Notes: generated by a model not told the origin, from the letters alone. 64,000 nucleotides of DNA from Streptococcus catagoni (GCF_011421425.1 NZ_WPCW01000001.1:124001-188000), one strand, 5' to 3'; counted from the stretch's first letter, positions 1-9,805 are shown. A program made the numbers and translations.

Positions 1-906
1 GTGCAATATAGTGCAACAGCGGCACAGGCTGCCTACGATACAGCTGCCAGAAATTTAAATAAAGTAGGACGCCAAATTAATTATTTAAAAACATACGGTG
101 TTCCAATGGCCGGTGGTGAAGGAGCAGGAGCTCAAGCTTCCTCACAACAAACTGCAGGCTATAACCAGCAATTACAAGATTTAAATGATGCCTATGCTGA
201 TGCTCAAGCAGAGGTTAATAAAGCCCAGCAAGCCTTAAATGAAACGGTTGTTTCAAGTAGTGTTTCTGGAACAGTTGTTGAGGTTAATCAAGATATTGAC
301 CCTTCTTCAAAAGAAAGTCAGCCCCTTGTTCATGTGACATCTGAAGGACAATTACAGGTGAAGGGAAGCTTAACCGAGTATGATCTTGGCAATATTAAGA
401 CAGGGCAAGCAGTCAAGATTAAGTCAAAGGTTTATACTGACCAAGAGTGGACAGGTAAGATAGCTTATATTTCAAATTATCCAAAAGATGAAGGTAAGGG
501 CCAAAGTCAAGGTATGCCAAATGGAGCCCCTGCTTCCTCAAGCACAGCAAGCTATGATTATAAGGTTGACATCACAAGTCCTCTAAGAGATTTAAAACAA
601 GGTTTTTCTGTTTCTGTAGAAGTAGTTAATGAGGTCAAGCATGCTCTGGTTCCAGTCGAAGCTGTCTTCAAAAAAGATAAGAAAAATTATGTCTGGGTTT
701 ATGATTCTTCTTCCTCTAAGGTCAAACAGGTTGAAGTTAAACTAGGTAATGCAGATGCGAAAAAACAAGAGATTATAAGTGGACTAGAAGTTGGACAAGT
801 TGTCATTTCAAATCCAGATAAGTCTATAAAAAATGATGAAAAAGTAGAGAACGTTCACTCTGAAGATAGGCAAAAGAAAAGCTCGAAATCTGAGGTGAAA
901 AAATAG
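1..906 (+). CDS. MacA/HlyD-type efflux adaptor protein, 5' end outside window
   Basis: This is the C-terminal 301 residues of a membrane-fusion (adaptor) subunit that works with the MacB-like ATPase and permease immediately downstream. The frame is open at base 1, so the GTG there is most likely an internal codon and the signal/anchor segment lies upstream. An Ala/Gln-rich helical hairpin (about residues 1-80) is followed by the second half of a lipoyl-like domain (SGTVVEVNQDID, about 90-100), a beta-barrel region and a Lys-rich tail. The stop overlaps the next start. Membership of the HlyD/MacA family is clear; the exported substrate (peptide, lipid or drug) cannot be read from sequence. Confidence 0.88.
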   Translation: MQYSATAAQAAYDTAARNLNKVGRQINYLKTYGVPMAGGEGAGAQASSQQTAGYNQQLQDLNDAYADAQAEVNKAQQALNETVVSSSVSGTVVEVNQDIDPSSKESQPLVHVTSEGQLQVKGSLTEYDLGNIKTGQAVKIKSKVYTDQEWTGKIAYISNYPKDEGKGQSQGMPNGAPASSSTASYDYKVDITSPLRDLKQGFSVSVEVVNEVKHALVPVEAVFKKDKKNYVWVYDSSSSKVKQVEVKLGNADAKKQEIISGLEVGQVVISNPDKSIKNDEKVENVHSEDRQKKSSKSEVKK

Positions 907-1616
907 TGACAGACCAAAAACAAGAACTCATTAAACTACAGAATATTAGCAAGTCTTATAAAAATGGCGATCAGAAATTACATGTCCTAAAAGGCATCAA
1001 CCTGACTGTATGTCAAGGCGAATTTCTGGCTATCATGGGACCTTCTGGATCTGGTAAATCAACTTTGATGAATATTATTGGTTTACTAGATAAACCTTCA
1101 ACAGGAGATTATAGGCTAAATGGCAAGGAAGTAAAGAAATTAAATGATCGCAAGCTGGCCAGACTCAGAAATAAGGAAATAGGCTTTGTTTTTCAGCAAT
1201 TCTTTCTATTGTCACGCTTAACTGCCCTTCAAAATGTTGAATTACCCCTCATCTACGCTGGAGTTTCTGTCTTAAAAAGAAAGGACTTGGCTCAGCAATA
1301 TTTAGAGAAGGTAGAACTGTCAAAACGGATGAAGCATTTACCTTCTGAACTATCAGGGGGGCAAAAGCAGCGGGTTGCTATTGCTAGAGCCTTGGTCAAT
1401 AATCCTTCTATCATACTAGCCGATGAACCAACAGGAGCTCTTGATACCCAAACTGGTCAACAAATCATGCAACTTCTGACCACTTTAAACAAGGAAGGGA
1501 AAACTATTATTATGGTTACCCATGAACCTGAAATTGCTGATTTTGCAACCCGTAAAATTGTTATCAGAGATGGTGAAATTACAAGAGATACAAGTGATAG
1601 TGTACGCATAGACTAA
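906..1616 (+). CDS. MacB/LolD-type ABC transporter ATPase
   Basis: This 236-residue ATPase should power the three-component export system with its neighbours. It has Walker [10 protein letters not shown] (about residues 45-53), signature LSGGQKQR (about 148) and Walker B plus D-loop [12 protein letters not shown], the form typical of the MacB/LolD/SalX branch. The GTG start shares its G with the previous stop TAG and is preceded by GAGGTGA at 891-897, so the genes are translationally coupled. The family call is firm, the substrate unknown. Confidence 0.93.
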   Translation: MTDQKQELIKLQNISKSYKNGDQKLHVLKGINLTVCQGEFLAIMGPSGSGKSTLMNIIGLLDKPSTGDYRLNGKEVKKLNDRKLARLRNKEIGFVFQQFFLLSRLTALQNVELPLIYAGVSVLKRKDLAQQYLEKVELSKRMKHLPSELSGGQKQRVAIARALVNNPSIILADEPTGALDTQTGQQIMQLLTTLNKEGKTIIMVTHEPEIADFATRKIVIRDGEITRDTSDSVRID

Positions 1617-1622
1617 GGAGAA

Positions 1623-2855
1623 ATGAAAATGGAAAATTGGAAATTTGCTCTTAGTTCTATCTGGGGGCACAAGCTCAGATCACTCTTGACAATGTTAGGT
1701 ATTATCATTGGTGTTTCTGCTGTGGTCATTATCATGGGACTGGGAAATGCTATGAAAAATAGTGTGACTAACGCTTTTTCAAATAATGAAAAAGCTGTGC
1801 AATTATTTTATGCTCCAGACTCCACAGAAGATGGACCCTATAATAGTTTTAGATATATTGAAAATACAAAAGAAGTAAAAGAAGAATGGTTGGAACAAAT
1901 TGTAAGAGATATTGACGGAATAGATTCTTATTACTTTACAAATTCTGCCTCTTCAACTATTTCCTATGAAAAGAAAACTGTCAAAAATGCTTCCCTAACT
2001 GGAGTCAGTCGTGATTATTTTAAAATCAAAAAATATGATATTGTTGCTGGACGAACATTAGATGAAAAAGACTATACTAACTTTTCCAGGATAATTTTAT
2101 TAGATACCAAAATGGCTGATCAGTTATTTGGAGAAGGTCACTACAAAGAAGCCCTAAATAAGGTTGTTTCTTTAAATGACAAGGATTATCTTGTTGTAGG
2201 AGTTTATAAAACAGGCCAGCCTGGCGTAGTGAGGGTTGGAGGTATAAGTGAAGGAGAAGCTGTGATGGCCAACACACAAGTTGCTTCTGAGTTTCATACC
2301 AATGAAGTTGGAAACATCTATGTTCACGTCGAAGATATTAAGCAGAGCGCCTCACTTGGTGATAAAGCTGCTCACATGTTGACTAATCTGTCTCATGTAA
2401 AAGATGGAAAATACCAAACTCCAGACAACAGTCAAATTATTAAGATGGTTAACCAGCAGTTCGGTGTAATGACAACCGTAATAGGCTCAATTGCTGGTAT
2501 ATCATTATTGGTTGGCGGAATTGGAGTCATGAATATTATGTTAGTTTCTGTGACAGAAAGAACCCGAGAGATCGGTTTACGAAAGGCTCTAGGGGCTACT
2601 CGATTGAAAATTTTAACACAATTTTTGATTGAATCAGTCGTTTTAACAATATTAGGAGGTCTAATAGGACTAGTGTTAGCTTATATTACCGTTGGTGCTT
2701 TAGGGAGTGCTATGAAATTAAAAGAAGCTACGGTTTCACTGGACGTGGCATTTATTGCCATTGCTTTTTCTGCAATGATTGGTATCATCTTTGGATTACT
2801 ACCAGCAAACAATGCAAGTAAACTTGATCCTATTGAGGCATTAAGATATGAATAA
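1623..2855 (+). CDS. MacB/FtsX-type ABC transporter permease
   Basis: A 410-residue permease of the MacB/FtsX fold: one N-terminal membrane helix (about 17-40), a large extracytoplasmic MacB_PCD-type domain, then three helices near 285-310, 330-360 and 370-395. The motif GGIGVMNIMLVSVTERTREI before the last helices is highly typical of macrolide/peptide-exporter permeases. AAGGAG lies a few bases before the ATG. With the two upstream genes it forms an adaptor-ATPase-permease operon, an arrangement seen in streptococcal exporters of antimicrobial peptides and other amphiphiles; the actual substrate is not evident. Confidence 0.93.
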   Translation: MKMENWKFALSSIWGHKLRSLLTMLGIIIGVSAVVIIMGLGNAMKNSVTNAFSNNEKAVQLFYAPDSTEDGPYNSFRYIENTKEVKEEWLEQIVRDIDGIDSYYFTNSASSTISYEKKTVKNASLTGVSRDYFKIKKYDIVAGRTLDEKDYTNFSRIILLDTKMADQLFGEGHYKEALNKVVSLNDKDYLVVGVYKTGQPGVVRVGGISEGEAVMANTQVASEFHTNEVGNIYVHVEDIKQSASLGDKAAHMLTNLSHVKDGKYQTPDNSQIIKMVNQQFGVMTTVIGSIAGISLLVGGIGVMNIMLVSVTERTREIGLRKALGATRLKILTQFLIESVVLTILGGLIGLVLAYITVGALGSAMKLKEATVSLDVAFIAIAFSAMIGIIFGLLPANNASKLDPIEALRYE

Positions 2856-3465
2856 GTATAGTGTAAATCATGAACGGCTTAAAAAGATATTTAAGGTTAT
2901 TGGTATCTTATCTATTGTCTTTTCTGTCTACCTTGTTTTCTACCTAGTTGGCAAGATTGATATTTTGAATAATCCTAAAGCCTTATCTCAATTAATAGGC
3001 AAACATCTTCTTATTGGAGGGATAGCATTTTTTGGTCTTCAGGTTATCCAGGTTATCATTCCCATTATTCCTGGTGGAGTGACTACAGTAGTGGGTTTTT
3101 TAGCCTTCGGACCAACCTTGGGCTTGTTTTTAAACTTCTTTGGCATTATAATAGGTTCTTGTATCCTTTTTATATTGGTACGCAGATATGGAAAGTCCTT
3201 TATTTTGTTGTTTGTAGAAGACAAGCAACTTGAAAAACATGAGAAAAGGCTCTCAACCAAAACCTTTGAAAAGTTTTTTATACTTAATATGATTTCGCCA
3301 ATGGCACCAGCCGATCTGCTGATTATGATAACAGGTCTTAGTCGTATTAGTTTTAAAAGGTTTTTGCTGATTATAGTAATTTGTCGCCCTATATCAATAG
3401 CTATCTATAGTTATTTTTGGATATATGGAGGAGAAGCTATTAAACATTTTTTGATGGCTTCTTGA
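2848..3465 (+). CDS. TVP38/TMEM64 (DedA-like) membrane protein
   Basis: A 205-residue polytopic membrane protein of the TVP38/TMEM64/SNARE-associated superfamily. Visible marks are the re-entrant segment IIPIIPGGVTTVVGFLAFGP (about 71-90), a G-rich helix LFLNFFGIIIGSC and the C-terminal ISPMAPADLLIMITGLSRIS region. Homologues move phospholipids or undecaprenyl phosphate across membranes or affect envelope homeostasis; the role here is inferred only from family. The ATG overlaps the end of the permease gene by 8 bases, so it probably belongs to the same transcript, an unusual addition to a MacAB-type operon. Confidence 0.85.
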   Translation: MNKYSVNHERLKKIFKVIGILSIVFSVYLVFYLVGKIDILNNPKALSQLIGKHLLIGGIAFFGLQVIQVIIPIIPGGVTTVVGFLAFGPTLGLFLNFFGIIIGSCILFILVRRYGKSFILLFVEDKQLEKHEKRLSTKTFEKFFILNMISPMAPADLLIMITGLSRISFKRFLLIIVICRPISIAIYSYFWIYGGEAIKHFLMAS

Positions 3466-3526
3466 TTCCTCGCTGAACTTGTTCAACTGGGAATTTTTTA
3501 ATAATGATGAAAGGAAGAACTCCTCT

Positions 3527-5269
3527 ATGAAATTTTTGTCTGATTTGTTATCACTAATGAAAAAAATCAGATTCGAATGGCTTCTTAAAGCCAGTATCTT
3601 TCAGCTGCTTTTTGTGACCATTACAAACTTAGTCTTATCTGAATTGTTTTATCTGATCTTAGATATTACAGGTCAGTATCATTTGGATAAGGATAATATC
3701 TTTAACTTTATTAAAAATCCTTTTGCCCTAGCCTTCTTTTTCCTTTATTTCTTTTTCTTAGTGGCCTTTATACATCTGGAATTTTTTATTCTCTATCGTA
3801 TTATAGCTGATAAGAGATTGTCTCGGAAAAAATTCAAAAAAACCATTAGTTATTATGCCAAGCACCTGTGGAGATATTTTTCAGGCTGGCAGCTTTTTCC
3901 ATTTTTGGCCTATGTGTTACTGACAATTCCGGTCTTAAAAATAGGTCTGTCCTCAGTGATCACAGAAAAATTATATATTCCAGACTTTATCATTTCTGAG
4001 TTATCAAAAACAGAAACGACCAAGTATGTACTGTACCTCTTGTTGGCCTTTATGTTTTACCTTAATTTGCGCTTTATTTATTTTCTGCCTTTATTATCTT
4101 TAAAGCGCATGTCCTCTAAGGATGCTCTGATAGAGAGCTGGCGTAGAACAAAGAAGACTAGCTTTAGCTTGCTACTTAAACTGCTATGTCTTAGTGCTTT
4201 TGTATTGTCTTTAACAGCAGTGCTGATTATGGGCATATTAGCCCTTGTTCTCTTCCTTGATCCTCAAGGTAATCAGTTTATTCTGCAAGCTTTGTCCTTG
4301 ACCCTTATTTGGGAAATCATATTTTTTAGTACGATTTTCTTTAAACTATCAATGGCTATGCTACTGAAAAATGATATTTCTCCTAATGGGCGTCAAAAAG
4401 AAGTAAGGGTAAAAAGTAAAAAGAATATTATTTCCTTTGTTCTTTTGCTGCTAATGACTTTAGGTTTTGCTGTTGGTTCTTTTGGAAAACTTTCTCTTTT
4501 CCAAAATCCTAGCAATAAAAAGGTAATTGCTCACAGGGGACTTGTTTCAGCAGGAGTAGAAAATTCTCTGGAAGCCTTAGAAGGTGCTAGTCGGGTAAAA
4601 AGTGATGCGGTAGAACTAGATTTAATGTTAACCAAAGACAATAAGTTCGTTGTCTCTCATGATAATTCTTTAGAACGTTTAGCTGGTCTAGAGCGTTCTA
4701 TCAGAGATATGACATTAAGTCAGGTGGAAGCTGTTACTATTTACCAAGGATCTTTCAAGAGCAAATTGGTTTCCTTTGAAACCTTTTATAAAAAAGCACA
4801 AGCCTTACATATGCCCTTGTTGATAGAGCTTAAGCCTACTGGTACAGAACCAGCAAACTATGTGGATCTTTTTCTTGAACTATATAAGAAGCTTGGCATT
4901 GGAAAAGAAAACAAGGTTATGTCTCTTGATTTGAAGGTGATGGAAGAGCTTGAAAAGAAAGCACCTTATATTAAAACGGGATATGTTATTCCTATCCAAG
5001 TTGGTTTTTTAGGTGAAGAGAACATAGACTTTTATGTGATTGAAGACTTTTCTTACCGTTCTAGATTATCTGCGCAAGCTCTTTTAAAGAAAAAAGAAAT
5101 TTTTGTGTGGACGATCAATGAACCGGAACGTATGGAGTATTATTTGCAAAAACCTATTCAAGCTATGATCACTGATGATCCTAGTGAGGTCAAGCGATTG
5201 AGTCGAAAAATTAAGAGAGAAGATTCTTACTTTGATCGCCTAGTTCGAATAGCTTTTAGTTTATTCTAA
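3527..5269 (+). CDS. membrane-anchored glycerophosphodiester phosphodiesterase
   Basis: A 580-residue protein with a polytopic N-terminal half (about 1-325, many hydrophobic helices, GDPDase membrane domain) fused to a GDPD catalytic domain. The catalytic domain shows AHRG (about 334-337), AVELDLM (about 361), VVSHD (about 375) and ELKPTG (about 434), the expected metal and acid-base residues. It should hydrolyse glycerophosphodiesters, releasing glycerol-3-phosphate at the membrane; related proteins act on lipid head groups or teichoic acid. The open frame continues up to a TTG at 3479, but ATG 3527 has AAGGAAG at 3511-3517 and is preferred. Confidence 0.88.
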   Translation: MKFLSDLLSLMKKIRFEWLLKASIFQLLFVTITNLVLSELFYLILDITGQYHLDKDNIFNFIKNPFALAFFFLYFFFLVAFIHLEFFILYRIIADKRLSRKKFKKTISYYAKHLWRYFSGWQLFPFLAYVLLTIPVLKIGLSSVITEKLYIPDFIISELSKTETTKYVLYLLLAFMFYLNLRFIYFLPLLSLKRMSSKDALIESWRRTKKTSFSLLLKLLCLSAFVLSLTAVLIMGILALVLFLDPQGNQFILQALSLTLIWEIIFFSTIFFKLSMAMLLKNDISPNGRQKEVRVKSKKNIISFVLLLLMTLGFAVGSFGKLSLFQNPSNKKVIAHRGLVSAGVENSLEALEGASRVKSDAVELDLMLTKDNKFVVSHDNSLERLAGLERSIRDMTLSQVEAVTIYQGSFKSKLVSFETFYKKAQALHMPLLIELKPTGTEPANYVDLFLELYKKLGIGKENKVMSLDLKVMEELEKKAPYIKTGYVIPIQVGFLGEENIDFYVIEDFSYRSRLSAQALLKKKEIFVWTINEPERMEYYLQKPIQAMITDDPSEVKRLSRKIKREDSYFDRLVRIAFSLF

Positions 5270-5287
5270 ATCCGTCAAGAAAAAAAC

Positions 5288-5316
5288 TTGACAGACTTGA
5301 GAAAATCGGGTAGACT
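5288..5316 (+). promoter_or_regulatory. sigmaA-type promoter for rpsP-khpA
   Basis: TTGACA at 5288-5293, a 17-base spacer and TAGACT at 5311-5316 give a strong housekeeping promoter. The -35 overlaps an inverted repeat GTCAAG-N7-CTTGAC (5275-5293 region), which may be the end of the upstream transcript or a binding site; its role is not clear. Confidence 0.75.
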
Positions 5317-5378
5317 TATTAGAGTAAGAAATGAATAGTGTTTCTTGTGATTATTATAAAGAAAAGAGAAATAAAACA

Positions 5379-5651
5379 ATGTCAGTAAAAATTCGTTTAA
5401 CTCGTATGGGTTCTAAGAAAAAACCTTTCTACCGTATTAATGTAGCAGATTCACGCGCTCCTCGCGATGGTCGTTTCATTGAAACAGTTGGAACTTACAA
5501 CCCACTTGTTACCGAAAACCAAGTAACTCTTAAAGAAGAGCGTATTTTAGATTGGATGTCAAAAGGTGCTCAACCTTCTGATACAGTACGTAATATCCTT
5601 TCAAAAGCTGGAGTTATGGCTAAATTCCACGATCAAAAATTCTCAAAATAG
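5379..5651 (+). CDS. rpsP: 30S ribosomal protein S16
   Basis: A 90-residue S16 beginning [19 protein letters not shown] with the typical [12 protein letters not shown] and YNP motifs, of full family length. It is a small-subunit assembly protein. An in-frame ATG at 5331 would add 16 residues without family support, so the start is placed at ATG 5379 behind the purine-rich AAAGAAAAGAG. It is followed after a few bases by khpA, the usual order in streptococci. Confidence 0.97.
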   Translation: MSVKIRLTRMGSKKKPFYRINVADSRAPRDGRFIETVGTYNPLVTENQVTLKEERILDWMSKGAQPSDTVRNILSKAGVMAKFHDQKFSK

Positions 5652-5663
5652 TAGTAGATGCCT

Positions 5664-5903
5664 ATGGATACCATTGAAAATCTTATTATCGCCATTGTGA
5701 AACCTCTGATTTCACAACCTGATAATCTAATCATTAAAATCGAAGATACTCCAGAATTTTTAGAGTATCATCTTGACTTGGATGCACAAGACATCGGTCG
5801 TGTAATTGGGAAAAAAGGTCGTACAATTACAGCGATAAGATCGATTGTTTATTCGGTTCCAACACAAGGTAAGAAAGTGCGTCTTGTTATTGATGAAAAA
5901 TAA
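5664..5903 (+). CDS. khpA: KH-domain RNA-binding protein KhpA
   Basis: A 79-residue single KH-domain protein with the GxxG loop IGKKGRT (about residues 51-57). KhpA pairs with KhpB/Jag in streptococci and influences small RNAs, cell elongation and division. The start [16 protein letters not shown] matches the length of family members; an ATG six bases upstream (5658) is also possible. It directly follows rpsP and is closed by a terminator. Confidence 0.93.
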   Translation: MDTIENLIIAIVKPLISQPDNLIIKIEDTPEFLEYHLDLDAQDIGRVIGKKGRTITAIRSIVYSVPTQGKKVRLVIDEK

Positions 5904-5930
5904 TTAGTCAGCATACGTCTATAATTATTA

Positions 5931-5975
5931 AAACCATCCTTTTTCTATTCTTAAGTAGAGAGTGATGGTTTTTTG
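5931..5975 (+). terminator. intrinsic terminator after khpA
   Basis: AAACCATC (5931-5938) pairs with GATGGTTT (5964-5971) and is followed by a T run, closing the rpsP-khpA transcript. Confidence 0.75.
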
Positions 5976-6087
5976 CTGCAAAAATACTTAACTGATTAAG
6001 TATTTTTGTGCTAAGATAAGTGTACTGATTCAGAGAATTTTTACAAATATAAACTTAATCGGTTAATTATATTGATGAAGAGATTCA

Positions 6088-6950
6088 ATGAAGAAACAAA
6101 CTGCATTATCACATGCTTTATTAACCTTGGCTGCTCTATCAGCCATAAATCTTTCAAATCCACTTGTGGACAATGTAAAGGCTGATACTGAAAGTTGTGC
6201 AAGTTCAACCCTTTCACAAAAAGGAAGCTTTACCTTTAAGGAAAAGTTCTTCAAACCCTAAATTCAGATGCTAAAGGCCAAGCTATTTTGACAAATCTTC
6301 CAGTAGATAAAAGTATTGGTGTTAGTGTTGATGGTGTCAACCAAGGCTATACTGTTAGAACATCTCAAGCAAATTCTCGCATGTCAGCAAGCTTTACCGC
6401 AGCTGGAGTTGGTAAGGGAGAGCCTGTTTACAGCAGTTAATCAATTGATGTTTCTGTACAAAACCAAGATGCTGAGCCAATGGCAAATCAAATGGTAAGT
6501 CTTAAAGACAGTCAGGATAAGCATATTGCCAGCCAAAAAGGTAATCAAGCTGCTTTAGTTAGCTTTTCTGGTAAATTAATGGATGATACTTACTATTCTT
6601 ATTACCTCGATGATAAAAAATCGGTCAAACAATGCCAGGTTTTTAAAAAACAATTTACATTGATGATACTAGACTTCCAAAAGTAGAAGAGGGCTTCACT
6701 TTTACAGTTACAACACTTGATAAGAATGATAAAGTTGTGTCAGACAAAAACATTTAACTTTATGACATCACAGATGGTAAAGAGCAACTTGTGACCAGTG
6801 GAAAAACAGATAAGGATGGAAAAATTCAATTTGACAAACTTCCTTTATCACGTAATCTTGCTGTTTATGTAGATGGTATTAGTCAAGGTTATACTGTGCG
6901 AACAAGTGAAGCAGGCTCATCTAAGGATGCGGCTTTCTTCTTGATTATGA
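6088..6950 (+). pseudogene. degraded cell-surface protein with CnaB-like repeats
   Basis: ATG 6088 opens a signal peptide (MKKQTALSHALLTLAALSA...VKADTE) that stops at 6261. The protein then continues in another frame from 6261 (LTNLPVDKSIGVSVDGVNQG), meets TAA at 6438, runs on through 6480-6660, shifts frame again near 6650 and meets another TAA near 6757. Two copies of a VDG(V/I)xQGYTVRTS unit, each preceded by a K/D-G-x-I/A-x-F/L-x-L-P stretch, suggest CnaB/SpaA-like modules. The gene thus carries at least two frameshifts and two nonsense codons and lacks its C-terminal half and sorting signal. Homology is recognised by pattern only; the parent adhesin cannot be named. Confidence 0.75.
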
Positions 6951-7137
6951 TCATGAGCTAGAAGAAGAAAAAGTCATCAGAGATTTAGCGGATGCTATTC
7001 AAAGGTATTTTCTTTTGACCCCTGAAAAAAGAAAGGCTTTCAGTCAGGCCTCCTATCAGATTGTTAGCGAGTTTACAGAGGAAAAGGTGACCCAAGCCTG
7101 GAAAAACTTACTGCATGATCTAAAGGTAGAAGAATAG
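6940..7137 (+). pseudogene. 3' stump of a glycosyltransferase-like gene
   Basis: From 6940 a frame different from the surface protein reads LDYDHELEEEKVIRDLADAI, then a region with LTPEKRKAFSQASYQI and EEKVTQAWKNLL, ending at TAG 7135. This resembles the last 60 or so residues of GT-B (group 1) glycosyltransferases, where an Ala/Glu-rich helix and a Trp-containing terminal helix fold back on the enzyme. No start or catalytic part is present; it is fused directly onto the decayed surface-protein gene, so a deletion must have joined the two. The family assignment is by eye and moderate. Confidence 0.5.
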
Positions 7138-7392
7138 ATGCCTGTCTCATAGGGTGCATTTTCATGGAGAACATGATAAAATATGGAGTAGCCTGATTAA
7201 AAATGGAAAAAGTTTAAGAGAGTCCAAGCTAGAGTTTCAGCTACTGGCTAGCTTTTGAGATTTGAGGCTCAAAACTGAATTAGGGTCTGCCAAGGGTAGC
7301 CCTTGCTTTTCAAACTAAAAAGCTTGAAGACAAAGTCCTTTTTCACTTTCTTTGTGAAAAGGCATTAAAGGAAAAATACAATAGGAGTCATA
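7138..7392 (+). other. non-coding gap before rimM
   Basis: No gene is seen. It contains AAGCTAG-N15-CTAGCTT (about 7229-7257) and an imperfect hairpin CCTTTTTCAC / GTGAAAAGG (about 7339-7365). AGGAG precedes the rimM ATG. No convincing promoter was identified. Confidence 0.5.
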
Positions 7393-7911
7393 ATGGAATT
7401 TTATAATGTTGGAAAGATTGTTAATACGCAAGGCCTACAAGGTGAAATGCGTGTTCTATCAATCAGTGATTTTGCCGAGGAACGCTTTGCTAAGGGAACT
7501 ATTTTGGCATTATTTGATGAAAAAAATCAATTTGTTGAAAATGTGGAAATAGCCAAACATCGGAAACACAAGAATTTTGACATTGTTGCCTTTAAAGGCA
7601 TGAACCATATTAATGCTATTGAAAAATACAAAGGTTATACTCTTAAGGTATCAGAAGAAAATTTGACTGAGCTTGAAGATGGTGAATTTTACTATCATGA
7701 GATCATTGGACTGGATGTTTATGAAAATGATCTGTTGATTGGGCAAGTTAAAGAGATTCTGCAACCAGGTGCAAATGATGTCTGGGTGGTAAAGCGTAAG
7801 GGAAAAAAAGATTTATTGCTTCCTTATATTCCCTCAGTTGTTTTGTCAGTTGATGTCAAAGCAAGTCGTGTAGATGTTGAAGTAATGGAAGGCTTAGATG
7901 ATGAAGATTGA
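7393..7911 (+). CDS. rimM: 16S rRNA processing protein RimM
   Basis: A 172-residue RimM, normal length, with the N-terminal beta-barrel (about 5-85, [16 protein letters not shown]) and the C-terminal PRC-barrel (about 97-168, including [13 protein letters not shown]). RimM binds ribosomal protein S19 and helps 30S head maturation. It overlaps trmD, forming the conserved rimM-trmD pair. Confidence 0.97.
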   Translation: MEFYNVGKIVNTQGLQGEMRVLSISDFAEERFAKGTILALFDEKNQFVENVEIAKHRKHKNFDIVAFKGMNHINAIEKYKGYTLKVSEENLTELEDGEFYYHEIIGLDVYENDLLIGQVKEILQPGANDVWVVKRKGKKDLLLPYIPSVVLSVDVKASRVDVEVMEGLDDED

Positions 7912-8644
7912 TATTTTAACATTATTTCCGGAGATGTTTTCTCCCTTAGCCTCTTCTATTGTGGGTAAGGCCTGTGATAGAGGTCTCATAGATATCCAAT
8001 ATCATAATTTCAGAGAAAATGCTGAAAAGGCACGTCATGTTGATGATGAACCATTTGGTGGTGGGCAGGGGATGCTCTTACGAGCACAACCAATTTTTGA
8101 TACCATTGGAAAGATTAAAGCTAAAAATCCAAGGGTTATTTTACTAGATCCAGCAGGTAGGAAATTTACACAAGCTTATGCTGAGGAATTAGCTCTTGAA
8201 GAAGAGTTAATTTTTATTTGTGGACATTATGAGGGCTATGATGAACGTATCAAAACCTTAGTGACAGATGAAATCTCCATAGGGGACTTTGTTTTGACAG
8301 GGGGAGAATTGGCAGCAATGACAATGATTGATGCAACAGTTAGGCTTATTCCAAATGTTATTGGAAAAGCGGCTAGTCATGAAGATGATTCATTTTCTTC
8401 AGGTTTATTAGAGTATCCACAATATACCAGACCCTATGATTTTAGGGGGATGACTGTTCCAGACGTCCTAATGAGTGGTCATCATGAGAATATTCGTATC
8501 TGGCGATTGAAAGAAAGCCTTAAGAAAACCCTTTTGAGGCGACCAGATATGTTAGAGACTTATGTATTGTCAAAGGAAGAAGAAGGATTTCTTAAGACTA
8601 TAAAAGAAGAACTAAGAGAAAGAGGAGAGCTTTTAAGTGATTGA
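7901..8644 (+). CDS. trmD: tRNA (guanine37-N1)-methyltransferase
   Basis: A 247-residue SPOUT-class methyltransferase that makes m1G37 in tRNA and prevents +1 frameshifting. [13 protein letters not shown] opens the protein; [20 protein letters not shown] and [13 protein letters not shown] form the trefoil-knot SAM pocket and active site. Two ATGs (7898 and 7901) lie in tandem; the second gives the usual family start. It overlaps the end of rimM and the start of the next gene, so all three are probably co-translated. Confidence 0.97.
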   Translation: MKIDILTLFPEMFSPLASSIVGKACDRGLIDIQYHNFRENAEKARHVDDEPFGGGQGMLLRAQPIFDTIGKIKAKNPRVILLDPAGRKFTQAYAEELALEEELIFICGHYEGYDERIKTLVTDEISIGDFVLTGGELAAMTMIDATVRLIPNVIGKAASHEDDSFSSGLLEYPQYTRPYDFRGMTVPDVLMSGHHENIRIWRLKESLKKTLLRRPDMLETYVLSKEEEGFLKTIKEELRERGELLSD

Positions 8645-9629
8645 TAAAGTGTATGATATAACTATAGTTGGAGGAGGACCGGTAGGCCTCTTTGCTGCCT
8701 TTTATGCAGGCCTTAGAGGAATGACAGTCAACATTATTGAAAGTCTGTCTGAGTTAGGAGGCCAGCCTGCTATACTTTATCCAGAAAAAGTGATCTATGA
8801 TATTCCAGCCTATCCTCAGTTGACAGGAGAAGAGCTCACAGATAATCTCATCAAGCAAGTCGGTCGTTTTGAAGATCGGATCACCGTTTGTTTAAGAGAA
8901 GAAGTCTTTCAATTTGAAAAACAGGATGACCACTTTCTTATTCAAACCAGCAAAGGTCACCGTCGGAGTAAGGCTATTATTATTGCTTGTGGAAATGGGG
9001 CCTTTGCTCCTAGGACACTTGGTCTTGAAAATGAAGCTGACTTTGCTGATAAAAATATCTTTTATAATGTGCATAAGTTAGATCAATTTGCAGGTAAAAA
9101 TGTTGTTATCTGTGGAGGTGGTGATTCCGCAGTAGATTGGGCCTTGGCCCTATATGGTTTGGCTAAAAAGGTGACCATCGTTCATAGACGTGATGTTTTT
9201 AGAGCTCACGAACATAGTGTTGAACTGTTGAAGGCTTCGGGAGTGACTATTTTTACACCCTATATTCCCACAAAACTTCAGGGAGACGTGGATGGAGCCA
9301 AATCCATTAGCATTCAAAAAGTTAAAGGTGAAGAAGAACTTCAATTAGATCTAGATGCTCTTATTGTTAGTTTTGGTTTTTCAACTTCAAATAAGAATCT
9401 AAAATCTTGGAATCTTGACTACAAACGTTCCAGTATTAAGGTGACACCATTATTTGAAACGAGTCAAGAAGGTATTTTTGCCATCGGAGATGCTGCTGAA
9501 TATGAAGGTAAGGTTGATCTCATAGCCACAGGTTTTGGAGAAGCTCCAATAGCTGTCAATCAAGCCATTAAGTATATCTATCCTGACCGTGATAATCGGA
9601 TTGTCCATTCTACCTCGCTGATCAACTAG
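8637..9629 (+). CDS. ferredoxin/flavodoxin-NADP+ reductase, TrxB-like
   Basis: A 330-residue flavoprotein of the thioredoxin-reductase-like FNR family found in Firmicutes. FAD site [14 protein letters not shown] (about 12-25), NADPH site [10 protein letters not shown] (about 158-167) and C-terminal FAD motif [18 protein letters not shown] are present. There is no CxxC redox pair, which separates it from TrxB. It transfers electrons between NADPH and ferredoxin or flavodoxin. The GTG start at 8637 overlaps trmD and sits behind AGAGGAGAG. Confidence 0.9.
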   Translation: MIDKVYDITIVGGGPVGLFAAFYAGLRGMTVNIIESLSELGGQPAILYPEKVIYDIPAYPQLTGEELTDNLIKQVGRFEDRITVCLREEVFQFEKQDDHFLIQTSKGHRRSKAIIIACGNGAFAPRTLGLENEADFADKNIFYNVHKLDQFAGKNVVICGGGDSAVDWALALYGLAKKVTIVHRRDVFRAHEHSVELLKASGVTIFTPYIPTKLQGDVDGAKSISIQKVKGEEELQLDLDALIVSFGFSTSNKNLKSWNLDYKRSSIKVTPLFETSQEGIFAIGDAAEYEGKVDLIATGFGEAPIAVNQAIKYIYPDRDNRIVHSTSLIN

Positions 9630-9767
9630 ACTTAGAAGTAGCCTGTAAAGGCCTTTATAGCACTTTAGTAAAGGATCAAAACAGTTTAAAGAAAGTACTT
9701 TTAGAAAGCTAAGAATAGCTATAACTTATAGTTATTCTATTATTAGAATTTACTATAGCAAATTACT

Positions 9768-9805
9768 CTTGTCCTTGGGACAAGTTGCCATCTTTGTGAT
9801 AGAAT
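9768..9805 (+). promoter_or_regulatory. extended -10 promoter with an inverted repeat over the -35 region
   Basis: A perfect inverted repeat CTTGTCC-TTG-GGACAAG spans 9768-9784. It is followed by TGATAGAAT at 9797-9805, an extended -10. The repeat sits over the -35 position, as an operator would. An AT-rich dyad around 9715-9740 (ATAACT-TAT-AGTTAT core) lies just upstream. The regulator is unknown. Confidence 0.5.
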
